From contig NZ_JANTHZ010000012.1 in NCBI RefSeq assembly GCF_024752355.1, positions 124,001-188,000 of the forward strand: DNA of 64,000 nucleotides, given 5' to 3'. Positions within the stretch are counted from its first letter, which is position 1. Each line of letters opens with the position of its first letter. The notes under the pieces are model-generated. The model did no database searches. It saw nothing but the letters and a program-made list of their open reading frames with translations, and was not told the DNA's origin. The position numbers were made by a program, and so were the translations under genes. The stretch comes from Ancylobacter mangrovi (GTDB taxonomy: Bacteria > Pseudomonadota > Alphaproteobacteria > Rhizobiales > Xanthobacteraceae). Shown here piece after piece: positions 36,409 through 45,443 of this stretch.

Positions 36409-37922
36409 AGAAGTCAAACCTAGTCATCGTCTATCACCGCCAGCCCTATGAAGAGGTCGTCGAGGACGGCAAGACCGTCTATCGGGAGAATTCCAGCCCG
36501 AACGGCATCGTCCCGACCCTCAAGAGCTTCTTCGGGGAGGTGGAGCAGGCGGCCTGGGTCGCGTGGAAGCAGGTCGACCCGAAGGACAAGAAGACCTTCG
36601 AGCGCGTCGTGCGGATGAAGGATTCGTATGGCGAATACAACGTCTCGCGCCTGCCGCTGACCGCCCATCAGGTCCGCAGCTTCTACCACGTCACCTCGAA
36701 GGAGGCGCTCTGGCCGATCCTTCATTCCTTCCCGGAGAAGTACAATTACGATCCGGTGGACTGGGAGACCTTCCGCGAGGTGAACTGGCTGTTCGCGGAA
36801 GCGGCGGTGCAGGAGGCGGCGGAAGGCGCCGTGATCTGGGTGCACGACTACAATCTGTGGCTCGTGCCGCTCTATGTGAAGCAGTTCCGGCCGGACGTGA
36901 AGGTGGCCTTCTTCCACCACACGCCGTTCCCCGAGCCGAGCATGTTCAACATCCTGCCCTGGCGCGCCGAGATCATCGAAAGCCTGCTCCATTGCGATCT
37001 GGTCGGCTTCCACATCCCGCGCTACGCGATGAACTTCGTCTCCACCGCGCGCAGCCTGAAGAAGGTCGAGATCCTCGAGGAGATCGACGTCGAGGACGGC
37101 CTGTCGCCGCACGGCATGGCGCTCTCCGTGCCCAAGGTCGCCACCCGCATCGGCTATGAGGGGCGCGAGATCGCGGTCGACGCCTTCCCGGTGGGCACCA
37201 ATGTCGGCTTCATCGACGAGCTGTGCGCCAGCGAGAAGACGCATGAGCGCGAGAAGGCGATCAAGGAAACGCTCAACGACCGCAAGTTCATCATCTCGGT
37301 CGGCCGCTCGGACTACACCAAGGGCACGCGCGACATGCTGCTCGCCTTCGAGCGCCTGCTCGGCCGCCGGCCCGAGCTGATGGAGAAGGTCCAGCTTCTC
37401 GTCACCTCGGTGGCCGCCAATTCGGGCATGACCGTCTATCGCAACGTGCAGCGCGAGATCGAGCAGATCGCCGGGCGCATCAACGGCAAGTACTCGACCC
37501 TCGCCTGGCAGCCGCTGGTGCTGTTCACCCAGGCGATCCCGTTCGACGAACTCGTCGCCTATTACCGCTGCGCCGACATCTGCTGGATCACGCCGCTGCG
37601 CGACGGGCTGAACCTCGTCGCCAAGGAATACATCGCCGCGCGCGGCGACCTGAAGTCGGGCGCGCTGGTGCTGTCCGAGTTCACCGGCGCGGCGATCGAG
37701 CTGCCGACCGCGATCATGGCCAACCCCTATTCCAACCGGAACATGGACGCGGCCATCGACCAGGCGATCGACATGCCGGCCGAGGAACAGACCGACCGGC
37801 TCGCCGCCATGCTGGAGAAGGTGCGTCTGTACGATTCGGTGCACTGGGCGCAGCACACGGTGGAGCGCTTCCGGGGCATCCCGGCGGACCCGCGCTACGG
37901 CATGAAGGGCGTCGCCGCCTGA
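36405..37922 (+). CDS. ggpS: glucosylglycerol-phosphate synthase (GT20)
   Basis: This 505-residue retaining glycosyltransferase of family GT20 starts at a GTG overlapping the phosphatase stop. From memory, long stretches match cyanobacterial GgpS more closely than OtsA: LVIVYHRQPYEEV, KTVYRENSSPNGIVPTL, AWVAWKQV, YHVTSKEALWPILHSFP, VHDYNLWLVPLY, FFHHTPFPEPSMFNILPWR, GFHIPRY and ITPLRDGLNLVAKEY. GgpS transfers glucose from ADP-glucose to glycerol-3-phosphate. Co-transcription with gpsA, which makes the acceptor, supports this over trehalose-6-phosphate synthase. Length equals the stand-alone enzyme. Confidence 0.9.
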   Translation: MKKSNLVIVYHRQPYEEVVEDGKTVYRENSSPNGIVPTLKSFFGEVEQAAWVAWKQVDPKDKKTFERVVRMKDSYGEYNVSRLPLTAHQVRSFYHVTSKEALWPILHSFPEKYNYDPVDWETFREVNWLFAEAAVQEAAEGAVIWVHDYNLWLVPLYVKQFRPDVKVAFFHHTPFPEPSMFNILPWRAEIIESLLHCDLVGFHIPRYAMNFVSTARSLKKVEILEEIDVEDGLSPHGMALSVPKVATRIGYEGREIAVDAFPVGTNVGFIDELCASEKTHEREKAIKETLNDRKFIISVGRSDYTKGTRDMLLAFERLLGRRPELMEKVQLLVTSVAANSGMTVYRNVQREIEQIAGRINGKYSTLAWQPLVLFTQAIPFDELVAYYRCADICWITPLRDGLNLVAKEYIAARGDLKSGALVLSEFTGAAIELPTAIMANPYSNRNMDAAIDQAIDMPAEEQTDRLAAMLEKVRLYDSVHWAQHTVERFRGIPADPRYGMKGVAA

Positions 37923-37953
37923 GGCAGGCCCGCTCACCGAACCACGCGACACG

Positions 37954-37975
37954 AGGGGCCGGGCAACCGGCCCTT
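37954..37975 (+). terminator. probable terminator after ggpS
   Basis: GGGCCGG-GCAA-CCGGCCC forms a 7-bp stem with a stable GNRA-type loop 33 bases after the synthase stop. It is followed by TTCG and lacks a long T run. Confidence 0.6.
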
Positions 37976-38197
37976 CGCCATTTCTGCCGCCGGCCGGCCT
38001 CCCCGGAAGCGCCTCCCGAGGCCTGCCACGGACGCGACACAGGCGCGCGCGACCCTTTGCTATCAGGCACTTCGCGCGGGCGAGCCTAACCAGAAGGCCA
38101 GTTAATCCTAATTTACGCCGCCCTCCGGCGGGTATTGTTTACGGATCGAAAAATCGCCGGCAAAGGCGCGCCTTGCCGGCCGAAAAGGGAGCCGGTA

Positions 38198-39544
38198 ATG
38201 GCCGACAAGCGCAACATGGTCCTTGGCCTTCTCGCACTGCCCAACGGCTCGCATTCCGCGGCCTGGCTGTTGCCCGGGGCCCTCGACGGCGCGTCGGTCA
38301 ATATCGACTACTACCACCGCCTCGCGCAGACCGCCGAGCGCGGCAAGCTCGACTTCTTCTTCATCGCCGACCGCCCCAGCGTGCGTGTGGACCGGATGGA
38401 GGTGTGGAGCCGGGCGCCGACCTACACCAACATTCTCGAGCCGTTGACCCTGCTCTCCGCCGTCGCCGGCGTGACGAGCCATATCGGCCTTGGCGCGACC
38501 ACCTCGACCAGCTTCTTCGAGCCCTACAACGTCGCCCGCCAGTACGGCTCGCTCGACCACATCTCCGGCGGCCGGGCCGCCTGGAACGTCGTCACCAGCG
38601 CCAGCAACGATTCGGCCCGCAATTTCGGCCTCGACAAGCTGCCTCCCCACGAGGAGCGCTACGCCCGCGCCCGCGAGTTCGTCGAGGTGGTGCTGAGCCT
38701 GTGGGACACCTGGGAGGACGACGCCTTCGTCTACGACCACGAGGCCGGCCTGTCCTACCTGCCCGAGAAGTTCCACCCGACGCATCATCACGGCACCTAT
38801 TTCAAGGTCGATGGCGGGCTGAACATCTCCCGCACCCCGCAGGGCCATCCGGTCATCATCCAGGCCGGCGCGTCCGAGACCGGCAAGGCGCTCGCCGCCG
38901 AGACCGCCGAGGTGGTGTTCGGCCCCAGCGCCAGCATGAAGGCCGCGCAGGACTTCTACGCCGACCTCAAGGGCCGGCTCGCCCGCTTCGGCCGCGACCG
39001 CGATTCGCTGAAGATCGTCTCCGGCATCTCGATCGTGCTCGGCGCGACCGAGGAGGAGGCCCGCGCCAAGCTCGCGAGCTGGCACGACTATGTCCACCCC
39101 GACCTCGCCCGGGTGTGGATCGGCGAGGACCTCGAGGCCGACCTGACGGATTTGCCGCTCGACGCGCCGGTGCCGGAGGATCGCATCCCCACCAACGCCC
39201 GGATGCACAAGGCCTATGCCGACGAGATCATCGCCATGGTCCGCGAGGGGCTGACGCTTCGCGAGATCTGCCGCCGCTACAACCGCAGCCGCGCCGTGCT
39301 CTGCGGCACGCCGCTGCAGATCGCCGACATGATGGAGGAATGGGTGAGCGCGCAGGCCTGCGACGGCTTCATGCTCTCCCCGCTCACCCTGCCCGGCTGC
39401 CTCGACGAATTCATCGACGGGGTGATCCCCGAGCTGCAGCGGCGCGGCCTGTTCCGCACGGAATATGAGGGCCGCACGCTGCGCGATCTCCTTGGCCTGA
39501 AGAGACCCGCCAACCGGCACGTCGCCGAGCTGGTGGACGCCTGA
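38198..39544 (+). CDS. LLM class flavin-dependent monooxygenase (NtaA/SnaA/DszA family)
   Basis: This 448-residue bacterial-luciferase-like monooxygenase uses FMNH2 supplied by a separate reductase. Family blocks are TAERGKLDFFFIADRP near 47, SHIGLGATTSTSF near 108, the EPYNVARQYGSLDHISGGRA block near 121 with WNVVTSASN after it, and QAGASETGKALAAETAEVVF near 228. Known members oxidise nitrilotriacetate, EDTA, dibenzothiophene sulfone or pristinamycin. Start 38198 is preceded by GGGAG. It is followed 32 bases later by a paralogue. The substrate is unknown; no dedicated flavin reductase gene lies nearby. Confidence 0.93.
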   Translation: MADKRNMVLGLLALPNGSHSAAWLLPGALDGASVNIDYYHRLAQTAERGKLDFFFIADRPSVRVDRMEVWSRAPTYTNILEPLTLLSAVAGVTSHIGLGATTSTSFFEPYNVARQYGSLDHISGGRAAWNVVTSASNDSARNFGLDKLPPHEERYARAREFVEVVLSLWDTWEDDAFVYDHEAGLSYLPEKFHPTHHHGTYFKVDGGLNISRTPQGHPVIIQAGASETGKALAAETAEVVFGPSASMKAAQDFYADLKGRLARFGRDRDSLKIVSGISIVLGATEEEARAKLASWHDYVHPDLARVWIGEDLEADLTDLPLDAPVPEDRIPTNARMHKAYADEIIAMVREGLTLREICRRYNRSRAVLCGTPLQIADMMEEWVSAQACDGFMLSPLTLPGCLDEFIDGVIPELQRRGLFRTEYEGRTLRDLLGLKRPANRHVAELVDA

Positions 39545-39576
39545 TCGACGCGTCGTTTCTGCCGCCGCACGGGCGG

Positions 39577-40974
39577 ATGACCGGAGTACCGACCTTGAGC
39601 GAATCCACGCACGCGGAACCGTCCGCCCCCCGCCACATGGCCCTCGGCGTCATGGTGCATCCCACCGGGAACCATGTCGCTTCCTGGCTGCACCCGCAGG
39701 CGCAGATCGATGCCGGGACCAATTTCGAGCACTATGTCGAGGTCGCCCAGATTGCCGAGCGCGGCAAGCTCGACTTCATGTTCCTGGCCGACGCTGTCGC
39801 CACCCGCGACGGCAATCTCGAGGCGCTGAGCCGCTGGCCGCAATACATGGTGTTCTTCGACCCGCTGACGCTGCTGGCGGGCATCGCGGCGCGCACCAGC
39901 CATATCGGCCTCGCCGCCACCATCACCACCAGCTACAACGAGCCCTACAACGTCGCCCGCCGCATCGCCTCGCTCGACCATATGAGCGGGGGGCGCTGCA
40001 TCTGGAACATCGTCACCTCGGCCAATCTCAGCGAGGCCTATAATTTCGGGCGCGAGGAGCATTACGGCCACGAGGAGCGCTACGAGCGCGCGGCCGAATT
40101 CGTCGACGTGGTGACCGGCCTGCTCGACAGCTGGGACGACGATGCGCTGGTCCGCGACCGCGCCAGCCAGCGCTATTTCGACCCCGAGAAGCTGCACTTC
40201 CTGCGCCACAAGGGCGAGCACTTCTCGGTACGCGGCCCGCTGAACACGTCGCGCCCGCCGCAGGGCTATCCGGTCTTCGCGCTGGCGAGCGCCTCCGAGA
40301 CCGGCAAGGAGCTGGCCGGGCGCGTCGCCGAGATCGTCTTCACCCCGCTGCACAACCTTGCCCAGGGCCAGGCGCTCTACCAGGACCTGAAGGCCCGCGC
40401 CGCGCGCTTCGGCCGCCGGCCGGAGGACCTGAAGGTGGTGCCGGGCCTCAACCCGGTGATCGGCCGTACCCGCAGGGAGGCGGAGGAGAAGTTCGACTAT
40501 CTGCGCTCGCTGATCCACCCGGACGTGGGCAAGGAGCTGCTCTCGAACGCGCTCGGCAACCTCGACCTCAGCCCCTACGGGCCGGAGGACCGCCTGCCCG
40601 AGGCGACGGTCGACCAGCTCATGGCGACCAACAACCCGCGCTTCAAGGCGTTCCTGAGCAAGGAGCGCACCATCCGCGAGATGTACGAGATCTATGCCGG
40701 CGCGCGCGGCCAGCGCACCATTCTCGGCTCGCCCTCCGAGATCGCCGACGAGATGACCTACTGGTTCCGCGAGCAGGCGGTCGACGGCTTCCTGGTGCAC
40801 CCCTCGGTGTTCCCGACCCATCTCGAGGAGTTCGTCGACCTGGTGATCCCGGAGCTGCAGGAACGCGGCGTGTTCCGCACCGAATATACCGGCAAGACGG
40901 TGCGCGAGAATCTCGGCCTGACGCGCCCGGCGAGCCGCTACGCGGTGCCCGCCAAGGACGCCGTTCCCGCCTGA
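39577..40974 (+). CDS. LLM class flavin-dependent monooxygenase (NtaA/SnaA/DszA family), paralogue
   Basis: This protein of about 460 residues has the same architecture as the gene upstream: IAERGKLDFMFLADA, SHIGLAATITTSY, the EPYNVARRIASLDHMSGGRC block, WNIVTSANL and LASASETGKELAGRVAEIVF. The pair probably arose by duplication but has diverged throughout. The start is ambiguous: ATG 39577 lacks good spacing, while an in-frame TTG at 39595 sits 8 bases after GGAG. A strong bidirectional terminator follows. It may accept a related compound or act on the second half of the same pathway. Confidence 0.92.
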   Translation: MTGVPTLSESTHAEPSAPRHMALGVMVHPTGNHVASWLHPQAQIDAGTNFEHYVEVAQIAERGKLDFMFLADAVATRDGNLEALSRWPQYMVFFDPLTLLAGIAARTSHIGLAATITTSYNEPYNVARRIASLDHMSGGRCIWNIVTSANLSEAYNFGREEHYGHEERYERAAEFVDVVTGLLDSWDDDALVRDRASQRYFDPEKLHFLRHKGEHFSVRGPLNTSRPPQGYPVFALASASETGKELAGRVAEIVFTPLHNLAQGQALYQDLKARAARFGRRPEDLKVVPGLNPVIGRTRREAEEKFDYLRSLIHPDVGKELLSNALGNLDLSPYGPEDRLPEATVDQLMATNNPRFKAFLSKERTIREMYEIYAGARGQRTILGSPSEIADEMTYWFREQAVDGFLVHPSVFPTHLEEFVDLVIPELQERGVFRTEYTGKTVRENLGLTRPASRYAVPAKDAVPA

Positions 40975-41009
40975 CAAGCGCCGCCCGCCGCAGCGCTACC
41001 CCGCACATG

Positions 41010-41047
41010 AAAGACCCGGCAGTCGCGAACCGACTGCCGGGTCTTTT
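41010..41047. terminator. strong bidirectional terminator between convergent operons
   Basis: A perfect 16-bp stem AAAGACCCGGCAGTCG with a CGAAC loop is flanked by A and T runs (TCTTTT on the plus strand). It separates the plus-strand monooxygenases from the minus-strand importer. Confidence 0.93.
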
Positions 41048-41124
41048 CGTCTGGGAATGCCTTTTTCGGCAAGCGCGCCCCGTGCGGCCCGCGGCCCTTC
41101 GGCCACGGGCAAGGGGGCGCGACG

Positions 41125-41922
41125 TCAGGCGTTGGGCGCCGGGGCCGCGCCCCGCCGCGCCAGCGCGGCCAGCAGGAAGAAGCCGAGCGCGGCGAGCACC
41201 AGCAGCGAGGAGGCTGCCGCCAGCGTCGGATCGACCGCCACCCGCACGCCTTCCCACAGCTTGACCGCGATCGGCATCTGCAGCGTGCCCAGCACGAAGA
41301 TGCTGATGAGCAGTTCCTGCGCCGACTGCATGAAGGCGAACAGCGCGCCGACGATGATGCCCGGCGCCACCACCGGGAAGGTGATGGTCAGCACCGCCCG
41401 CACCGGATGCGCGCCATGGATCACGGCGGCACGCTCCAGCGTCGGGTCGAAGGAGCGCAGGCTCGCGCCGAGATTGATCACCACGAACGGGATGCCGCCG
41501 ATGGAATGGGCGATGGCAAGACCGAGGATGGTGTTGTTCAGCCCCAGCGGCACGTAGAACAGATAGGTAGAGACCGCCCGCACGATGTGCGGCGCCACCA
41601 GCGCCGAGAGCAGCAGCGCGGTGACCAGCGTCTTGCCCTTCACCCGGTAGCGCGACAGCGCGAAGCCGGCCGGCACGCCGAACAGCAGCGACAGCAGCGT
41701 GGTGATGGCGCCCACCTCGAGCGTGACGATGAAGGCGTTGATCCAGTCCGGGTTGCCGGCGATCTCCTGATACCATTTCAGCGAGAAGCCGCTCGGCGGA
41801 AACTGCAGCGCCGTCGTCGGATTGAACGAGGCGCCGATCACCACCACGATCGGGAACAGCAGGTAGAGCAGCACGGCGACGACGCTCGCGCCGAGCACCC
41901 ATACGTCGATGCGCGCGTTCAT
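41125..41922 (-). CDS. ABC transporter permease (PotC/PotI type)
   Basis: This 265-residue permease has six helices and the coupling motif LERAAVIHGAHPVRAVLTITFP near residues 165-186. The order of partners (ATPase, PotH-like, PotI-like) matches the spermidine/putrescine-type family. Its ATG overlaps the stop of the upstream permease (ATGA). It is last in the minus-strand operon. Confidence 0.92.
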   Translation of the reverse strand: MNARIDVWVLGASVVAVLLYLLFPIVVVIGASFNPTTALQFPPSGFSLKWYQEIAGNPDWINAFIVTLEVGAITTLLSLLFGVPAGFALSRYRVKGKTLVTALLLSALVAPHIVRAVSTYLFYVPLGLNNTILGLAIAHSIGGIPFVVINLGASLRSFDPTLERAAVIHGAHPVRAVLTITFPVVAPGIIVGALFAFMQSAQELLISIFVLGTLQMPIAVKLWEGVRVAVDPTLAAASSLLVLAALGFFLLAALARRGAAPAPNA

Positions 41923-42812
41923 CGCTGGTCCCCTCCCCACAGGCGGTCGATGTTGAAGAAGCGGTCGTAGATGATGGTCAGCACCATCGTCGCCACCAGC
42001 AGCACGATCGACAGTGCCGCCGCGTCGGTCCAGTTCAGCAGCGTCTCGGCGAGCACCAGGATCGACTGCGTGATCATGGTCTGGCGCGGGCTGCCGATCA
42101 GCGCCGGCACGATGAAGAAGCCGAGCGCGGAGATGAAGATCAGCAGGCAGGCCGAATAAACGCCGGCAAGGCTCAGCGGGAAGAACACGGTGCGGAAGGC
42201 GCGCCAGCGGCTCGCCCCGTGGATCTCCGCCGCCAGCATCAGCCGCCGGTCGATGCGCGACATGGCGCCGAACAGAGCGAGGATCATGATCGGCAGCAGC
42301 ACCTGGATCATGCCGACGCAGACGCTGAACAGGTTGAACAGCAGCGGCAGCGGCTGGTCGACGATGCCAAGCCCGACGAGGATGTTGTTGATCAGCCCGC
42401 GCCGGCCGAGCAGCACGATCCATGAATAGCTGCGCACCACATAGTCGAGCCAGTAGGGCAGCGTGACCAGCACCAGGATCAGCGCCTGCAGGCGCCGGCC
42501 CACCACCGTCAGGGCGAAGGCGATCGGATAGCCGAGCACCAGGCAGCCTATCGTGGTGATGATGCTGATCTGCAGCGTGTTCCAGAACACCTTCAGGTAG
42601 ATGTCGGAGCTGAAGATCTTGATGTAGCCCTGAAGGCCCGTGTCCATCAGACCGCGCCAGACCATGAGGGCGATCGGCGCGATGTAGAAGAAGATCAGCC
42701 AGAGCAGCGTCGGCGCCAGCAGCACGGTCGGCGCGAACCAGCTGCGCTGGAACAGCGGCAGCACGGGCGCCGGCGACGTCGGGCTCGGTCCGGAATCCTG
42801 GGAGCCGGCCAT
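41919..42812 (-). CDS. ABC transporter permease (PotB/PotH type)
   Basis: This 297-residue permease has a Pro-rich cytoplasmic N-terminus followed by six helices. The coupling motif LAAEIHGASRWRAFRTVFFP lies near residues 199-218. Start 42812 has GGGGAG 7 bases upstream and lies four bases after the ATPase stop. Confidence 0.92.
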   Translation of the reverse strand: MAGSQDSGPSPTSPAPVLPLFQRSWFAPTVLLAPTLLWLIFFYIAPIALMVWRGLMDTGLQGYIKIFSSDIYLKVFWNTLQISIITTIGCLVLGYPIAFALTVVGRRLQALILVLVTLPYWLDYVVRSYSWIVLLGRRGLINNILVGLGIVDQPLPLLFNLFSVCVGMIQVLLPIMILALFGAMSRIDRRLMLAAEIHGASRWRAFRTVFFPLSLAGVYSACLLIFISALGFFIVPALIGSPRQTMITQSILVLAETLLNWTDAAALSIVLLVATMVLTIIYDRFFNIDRLWGGDQR

Positions 42813-42816
42813 GCGC

Positions 42817-43938
42817 CTACTCCCCTGCCGGCAGCAGGCCGGCGCGGCCCGCATCCCAGGCCACCCGCACTGGCGCCCCGACCGACAGGTCGGCGATCTC
42901 GCGCGGCGAGGCCCACAGCATCAGGGTGTCGCTGCCGATGTCGACGATCAGCTTGTAGCTGTCGCCGAAGAACAGCATCTCGTGCAGCGTGCCGTTGAGC
43001 GTCGCGGAATCGGCCGTGCCCGGCGCGGCGAGCGCGAGGTCCTCCGGCCGCAGCAGCAGCATGACGTCGCTGCCGGCGATGAAGGTCCGCCGGCCGCCGC
43101 TCGGCAGGGTGAGCGCCGCGCCGTTGGACAGGCGCACCGTCTGCCCCTGCCCGTCCGCCGCCACCACCTTGGCCGGCAGCAGGTTGGCATTGCCGAGGAA
43201 GGAGGCGACGAAGGTGTTCTCCGGCTCCTCATAGACCTCGCGCGGGGAGCCGAACTGGGCGACCTGCGCGTTGCGCATCACCACCACGGCGTCCGACATG
43301 GTCAGCGCCTCGGTTTGGTCGTGCGTCACATAGATGAAGGTGGAGCCGAGCTTGCGGTGGATCTCCTTGATCTCGACCTGCAATTCGTCGCGCAGCTTCT
43401 TGTCGAGCGCGCCCAGCGGCTCGTCCATCAGCAGCAGGCGCGGGCGCCCGACCAGCGCGCGCGCCATGGAGACGCGCTGCTGCTGGCCGCCGGAGAGCTG
43501 GCGCGGATAGCGGTCCTCGAAGCCGGAAAGGCGCACGAGCTGCAGCGCCTCGCGCACCCGCTCGCCCAGCTCGTCCTTGCGCAGCTTGGTGCGCATGCGC
43601 AGCGGATAGGCGACGTTGTCGAACACCGTCATATGCGGGAACAGCGCATAGGACTGGAACACCATGCCGATGTTGCGCTTGTGCGGCGGGATGTCGGTGA
43701 TCGGCTTGTCGTCGAACAGGAGCTGGCCGGCGTCGGGCGTGACGAAGCCCGCGATCATGTTCAGCGTCGTGGTCTTGCCCGAGCCGCTGGGCCCGAGCAG
43801 CGAGACGAACGAACCCGGCTCGATGTTCAGCGAGATGTCGTCAATGGCCAGCGTTCCGCGGAACGCCTTGCTGACGCCCACGAGGCGCACCCCGGCGCCC
43901 GCGGCGGTCTTCAGGTCGGCCGGGTCAACATTATGCAT
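42817..43938 (-). CDS. ABC transporter ATP-binding protein (PotA/PotG type)
   Basis: This 373-residue ATPase has Walker [10 protein letters not shown] near 49-57, signature [15 protein letters not shown], Walker [13 protein letters not shown] and switch His in [13 protein letters not shown]-terminal TOBE domain follows ([25 protein letters not shown]), as in polyamine/opine-type importers. Between it and the binding-protein gene lie 118 bases with a hairpin. Confidence 0.94.
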   Translation of the reverse strand: MHNVDPADLKTAAGAGVRLVGVSKAFRGTLAIDDISLNIEPGSFVSLLGPSGSGKTTTLNMIAGFVTPDAGQLLFDDKPITDIPPHKRNIGMVFQSYALFPHMTVFDNVAYPLRMRTKLRKDELGERVREALQLVRLSGFEDRYPRQLSGGQQQRVSMARALVGRPRLLLMDEPLGALDKKLRDELQVEIKEIHRKLGSTFIYVTHDQTEALTMSDAVVVMRNAQVAQFGSPREVYEEPENTFVASFLGNANLLPAKVVAADGQGQTVRLSNGAALTLPSGGRRTFIAGSDVMLLLRPEDLALAAPGTADSATLNGTLHEMLFFGDSYKLIVDIGSDTLMLWASPREIADLSVGAPVRVAWDAGRAGLLPAGE

Positions 43939-44007
43939 CGGCTATCCTAGGCGGTGGCGGGCGCGAGGGCCCGGCTCTGGTCGTGTCGGCAGGCTATCGG
44001 CACAGAA

Positions 44008-44033
44008 GGCCCAGCCGCTCGCGCGGCCGGGCC
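44008..44033 (-). terminator. hairpin between binding-protein gene and ATPase gene (attenuator or mRNA stabiliser)
   Basis: GGCCCaGCCGC and GCGGCcGGGCC form an 11-bp stem with one mismatch and a TCGC loop just after the binding-protein stop. Such hairpins often raise binding-protein expression relative to membrane subunits. There is no T run, so it would be a partial terminator at most. Confidence 0.4.
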
Positions 44034-44056
44034 CCGGGATGTGTCGGACGAGGGGA

Positions 44057-45199
44057 TCAGGATTGGATCCAGGTCTCGAAGCGCTGGGTGACGGCTTCGT
44101 AGTTGTCCACCCAGTACTTGAAGTCGATCTGGAACATCTTCTCCTCGTTGGCGGGATAGGACGGCATCGTCTCCGCGAACTTCTTGTCCAGAAGCTTGTA
44201 GGCCTTCTGGTTCACCGGAGCGGCGAAGATGATGCGGGCGAAGGCTGCCTGCGGCTCGGCGCTGGCGGCGAAGTTGAGGAACTTCATCGCGCCGGTCGGG
44301 TTCGGGCAGCCGCGGCAGACGAACCAGCACTCGGCATTGCCCTCGCTCGCGCCGCCGTCCCAGATGATCTCGAAGGGCTGGTTCTGGTTGAGGATCGAGT
44401 CGTTCGCGCGGGTCGACCAGATGGCGGTGAACTCGAGCTCGCCGCTGGCGATGAGCTGCTGCGGCTCGGAACCGGTCGAGAACCAGGTGACGATGTGCGG
44501 CTTGATCTCCTCGAGCTTCTTGAAAGCGCGGTCGAGATCCAGCGGGTAGAGCTTGTCCTTCGGCACGCCGTCGGCGAGCAGCGCGAATTCGAGCGTCTTG
44601 ACCGGCGTACGCTGCAGCGAGCGCCCGCCCGGATACTTCTTCTGGTCCCAGAAGTCGGCCCAGGTCTTCGGGTGATCGTCCCCCGGCCAGCGCTTCTTGC
44701 TGTAGATCATCACCGTGGCGACGGAGCAGGCGCCGATGGCGTTCGGGTATTCGAGCTGCTCGGGCGACAGGTTGTTCTTGTCGATGATGCTGAAGTCGAG
44801 CGGCGTGCCCAGATTGTCGCGGATCATCCGCGTCGAATCCATGCCGTTGACCTCGACCGCGTCGAACTGCTGCTGCTTGGCCTGGTCCATCGCCAGCAGC
44901 TTCGAATAGTCATACGGGCTGACATAGCGGACCGGGATGCCCGACTTCTCGCTGAAGGGGTCGGCCAGCGCCTTCATGATGGCGTCCTTCCACGGACCGC
45001 CCCAGCCCATGACCGTCACCGGCTCCTCGGCCGCCTTGGCCGCGGTCGAGCTCAGAACGCTGGTGAAGGTCGAAAGGAGGGCCGAGCCGGCGGCGGCGGC
45101 ACCCAGGCGGGTCAGAAAGGCACGGCGGTCCATGCCGCGCGTTTCTTCGAGGACGTCGCGCAAAATGCCGAGCGCTTCTTCTGTCTCTCTGTCTCGCAT
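44057..45199 (-). CDS. ABC transporter substrate-binding protein (PotD/PotF type), Tat-like signal
   Basis: This 380-residue extracytoplasmic protein has an unusually long leader. About 20 acidic residues precede MDRRAFLTRLGAAAAGSALL, which looks like a twin-arginine signal (DRRAFL). The mature protein begins near EEPVTVMGWGGPWKDAIMKAL, typical of PotD/PotF-like binders of polyamines, opines or other cationic/organo-nitrogen ligands. ATG 45199 is preferred; a TTG codon precedes it directly. It is first in the importer operon. A LysR gene lies upstream on the same strand. Confidence 0.9.
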   Translation of the reverse strand: MRDRETEEALGILRDVLEETRGMDRRAFLTRLGAAAAGSALLSTFTSVLSSTAAKAAEEPVTVMGWGGPWKDAIMKALADPFSEKSGIPVRYVSPYDYSKLLAMDQAKQQQFDAVEVNGMDSTRMIRDNLGTPLDFSIIDKNNLSPEQLEYPNAIGACSVATVMIYSKKRWPGDDHPKTWADFWDQKKYPGGRSLQRTPVKTLEFALLADGVPKDKLYPLDLDRAFKKLEEIKPHIVTWFSTGSEPQQLIASGELEFTAIWSTRANDSILNQNQPFEIIWDGGASEGNAECWFVCRGCPNPTGAMKFLNFAASAEPQAAFARIIFAAPVNQKAYKLLDKKFAETMPSYPANEEKMFQIDFKYWVDNYEAVTQRFETWIQS

Positions 45200-45443
45200 C
45201 AATCCATCTTTCGAGTTCGAGGTGCTGACCTATAAGCAAACGTAAACAATACACCAGCGCGTCACCAGTGCATGACCCATGAGGCGCACGCCCGCCCGCG
45301 CGCGCAATTATTTCTTTTCAAGCCCAATGCCATTATTTTCGAAAGCATTTGTTGTACTGATAAAATTTTACTCCAATACAAACGAAAATGACCACGAATC
45401 GGGCGCGCCAGCCAAACTGATGACCCACGGGAAATGGCGGCCG

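Noticed and set aside
36405..37922. Trehalose-6-phosphate synthase (OtsA) as identity of the GT20 gene
   Set aside because: Sequence blocks and the gpsA partner fit GgpS better; kept only as an alternative.
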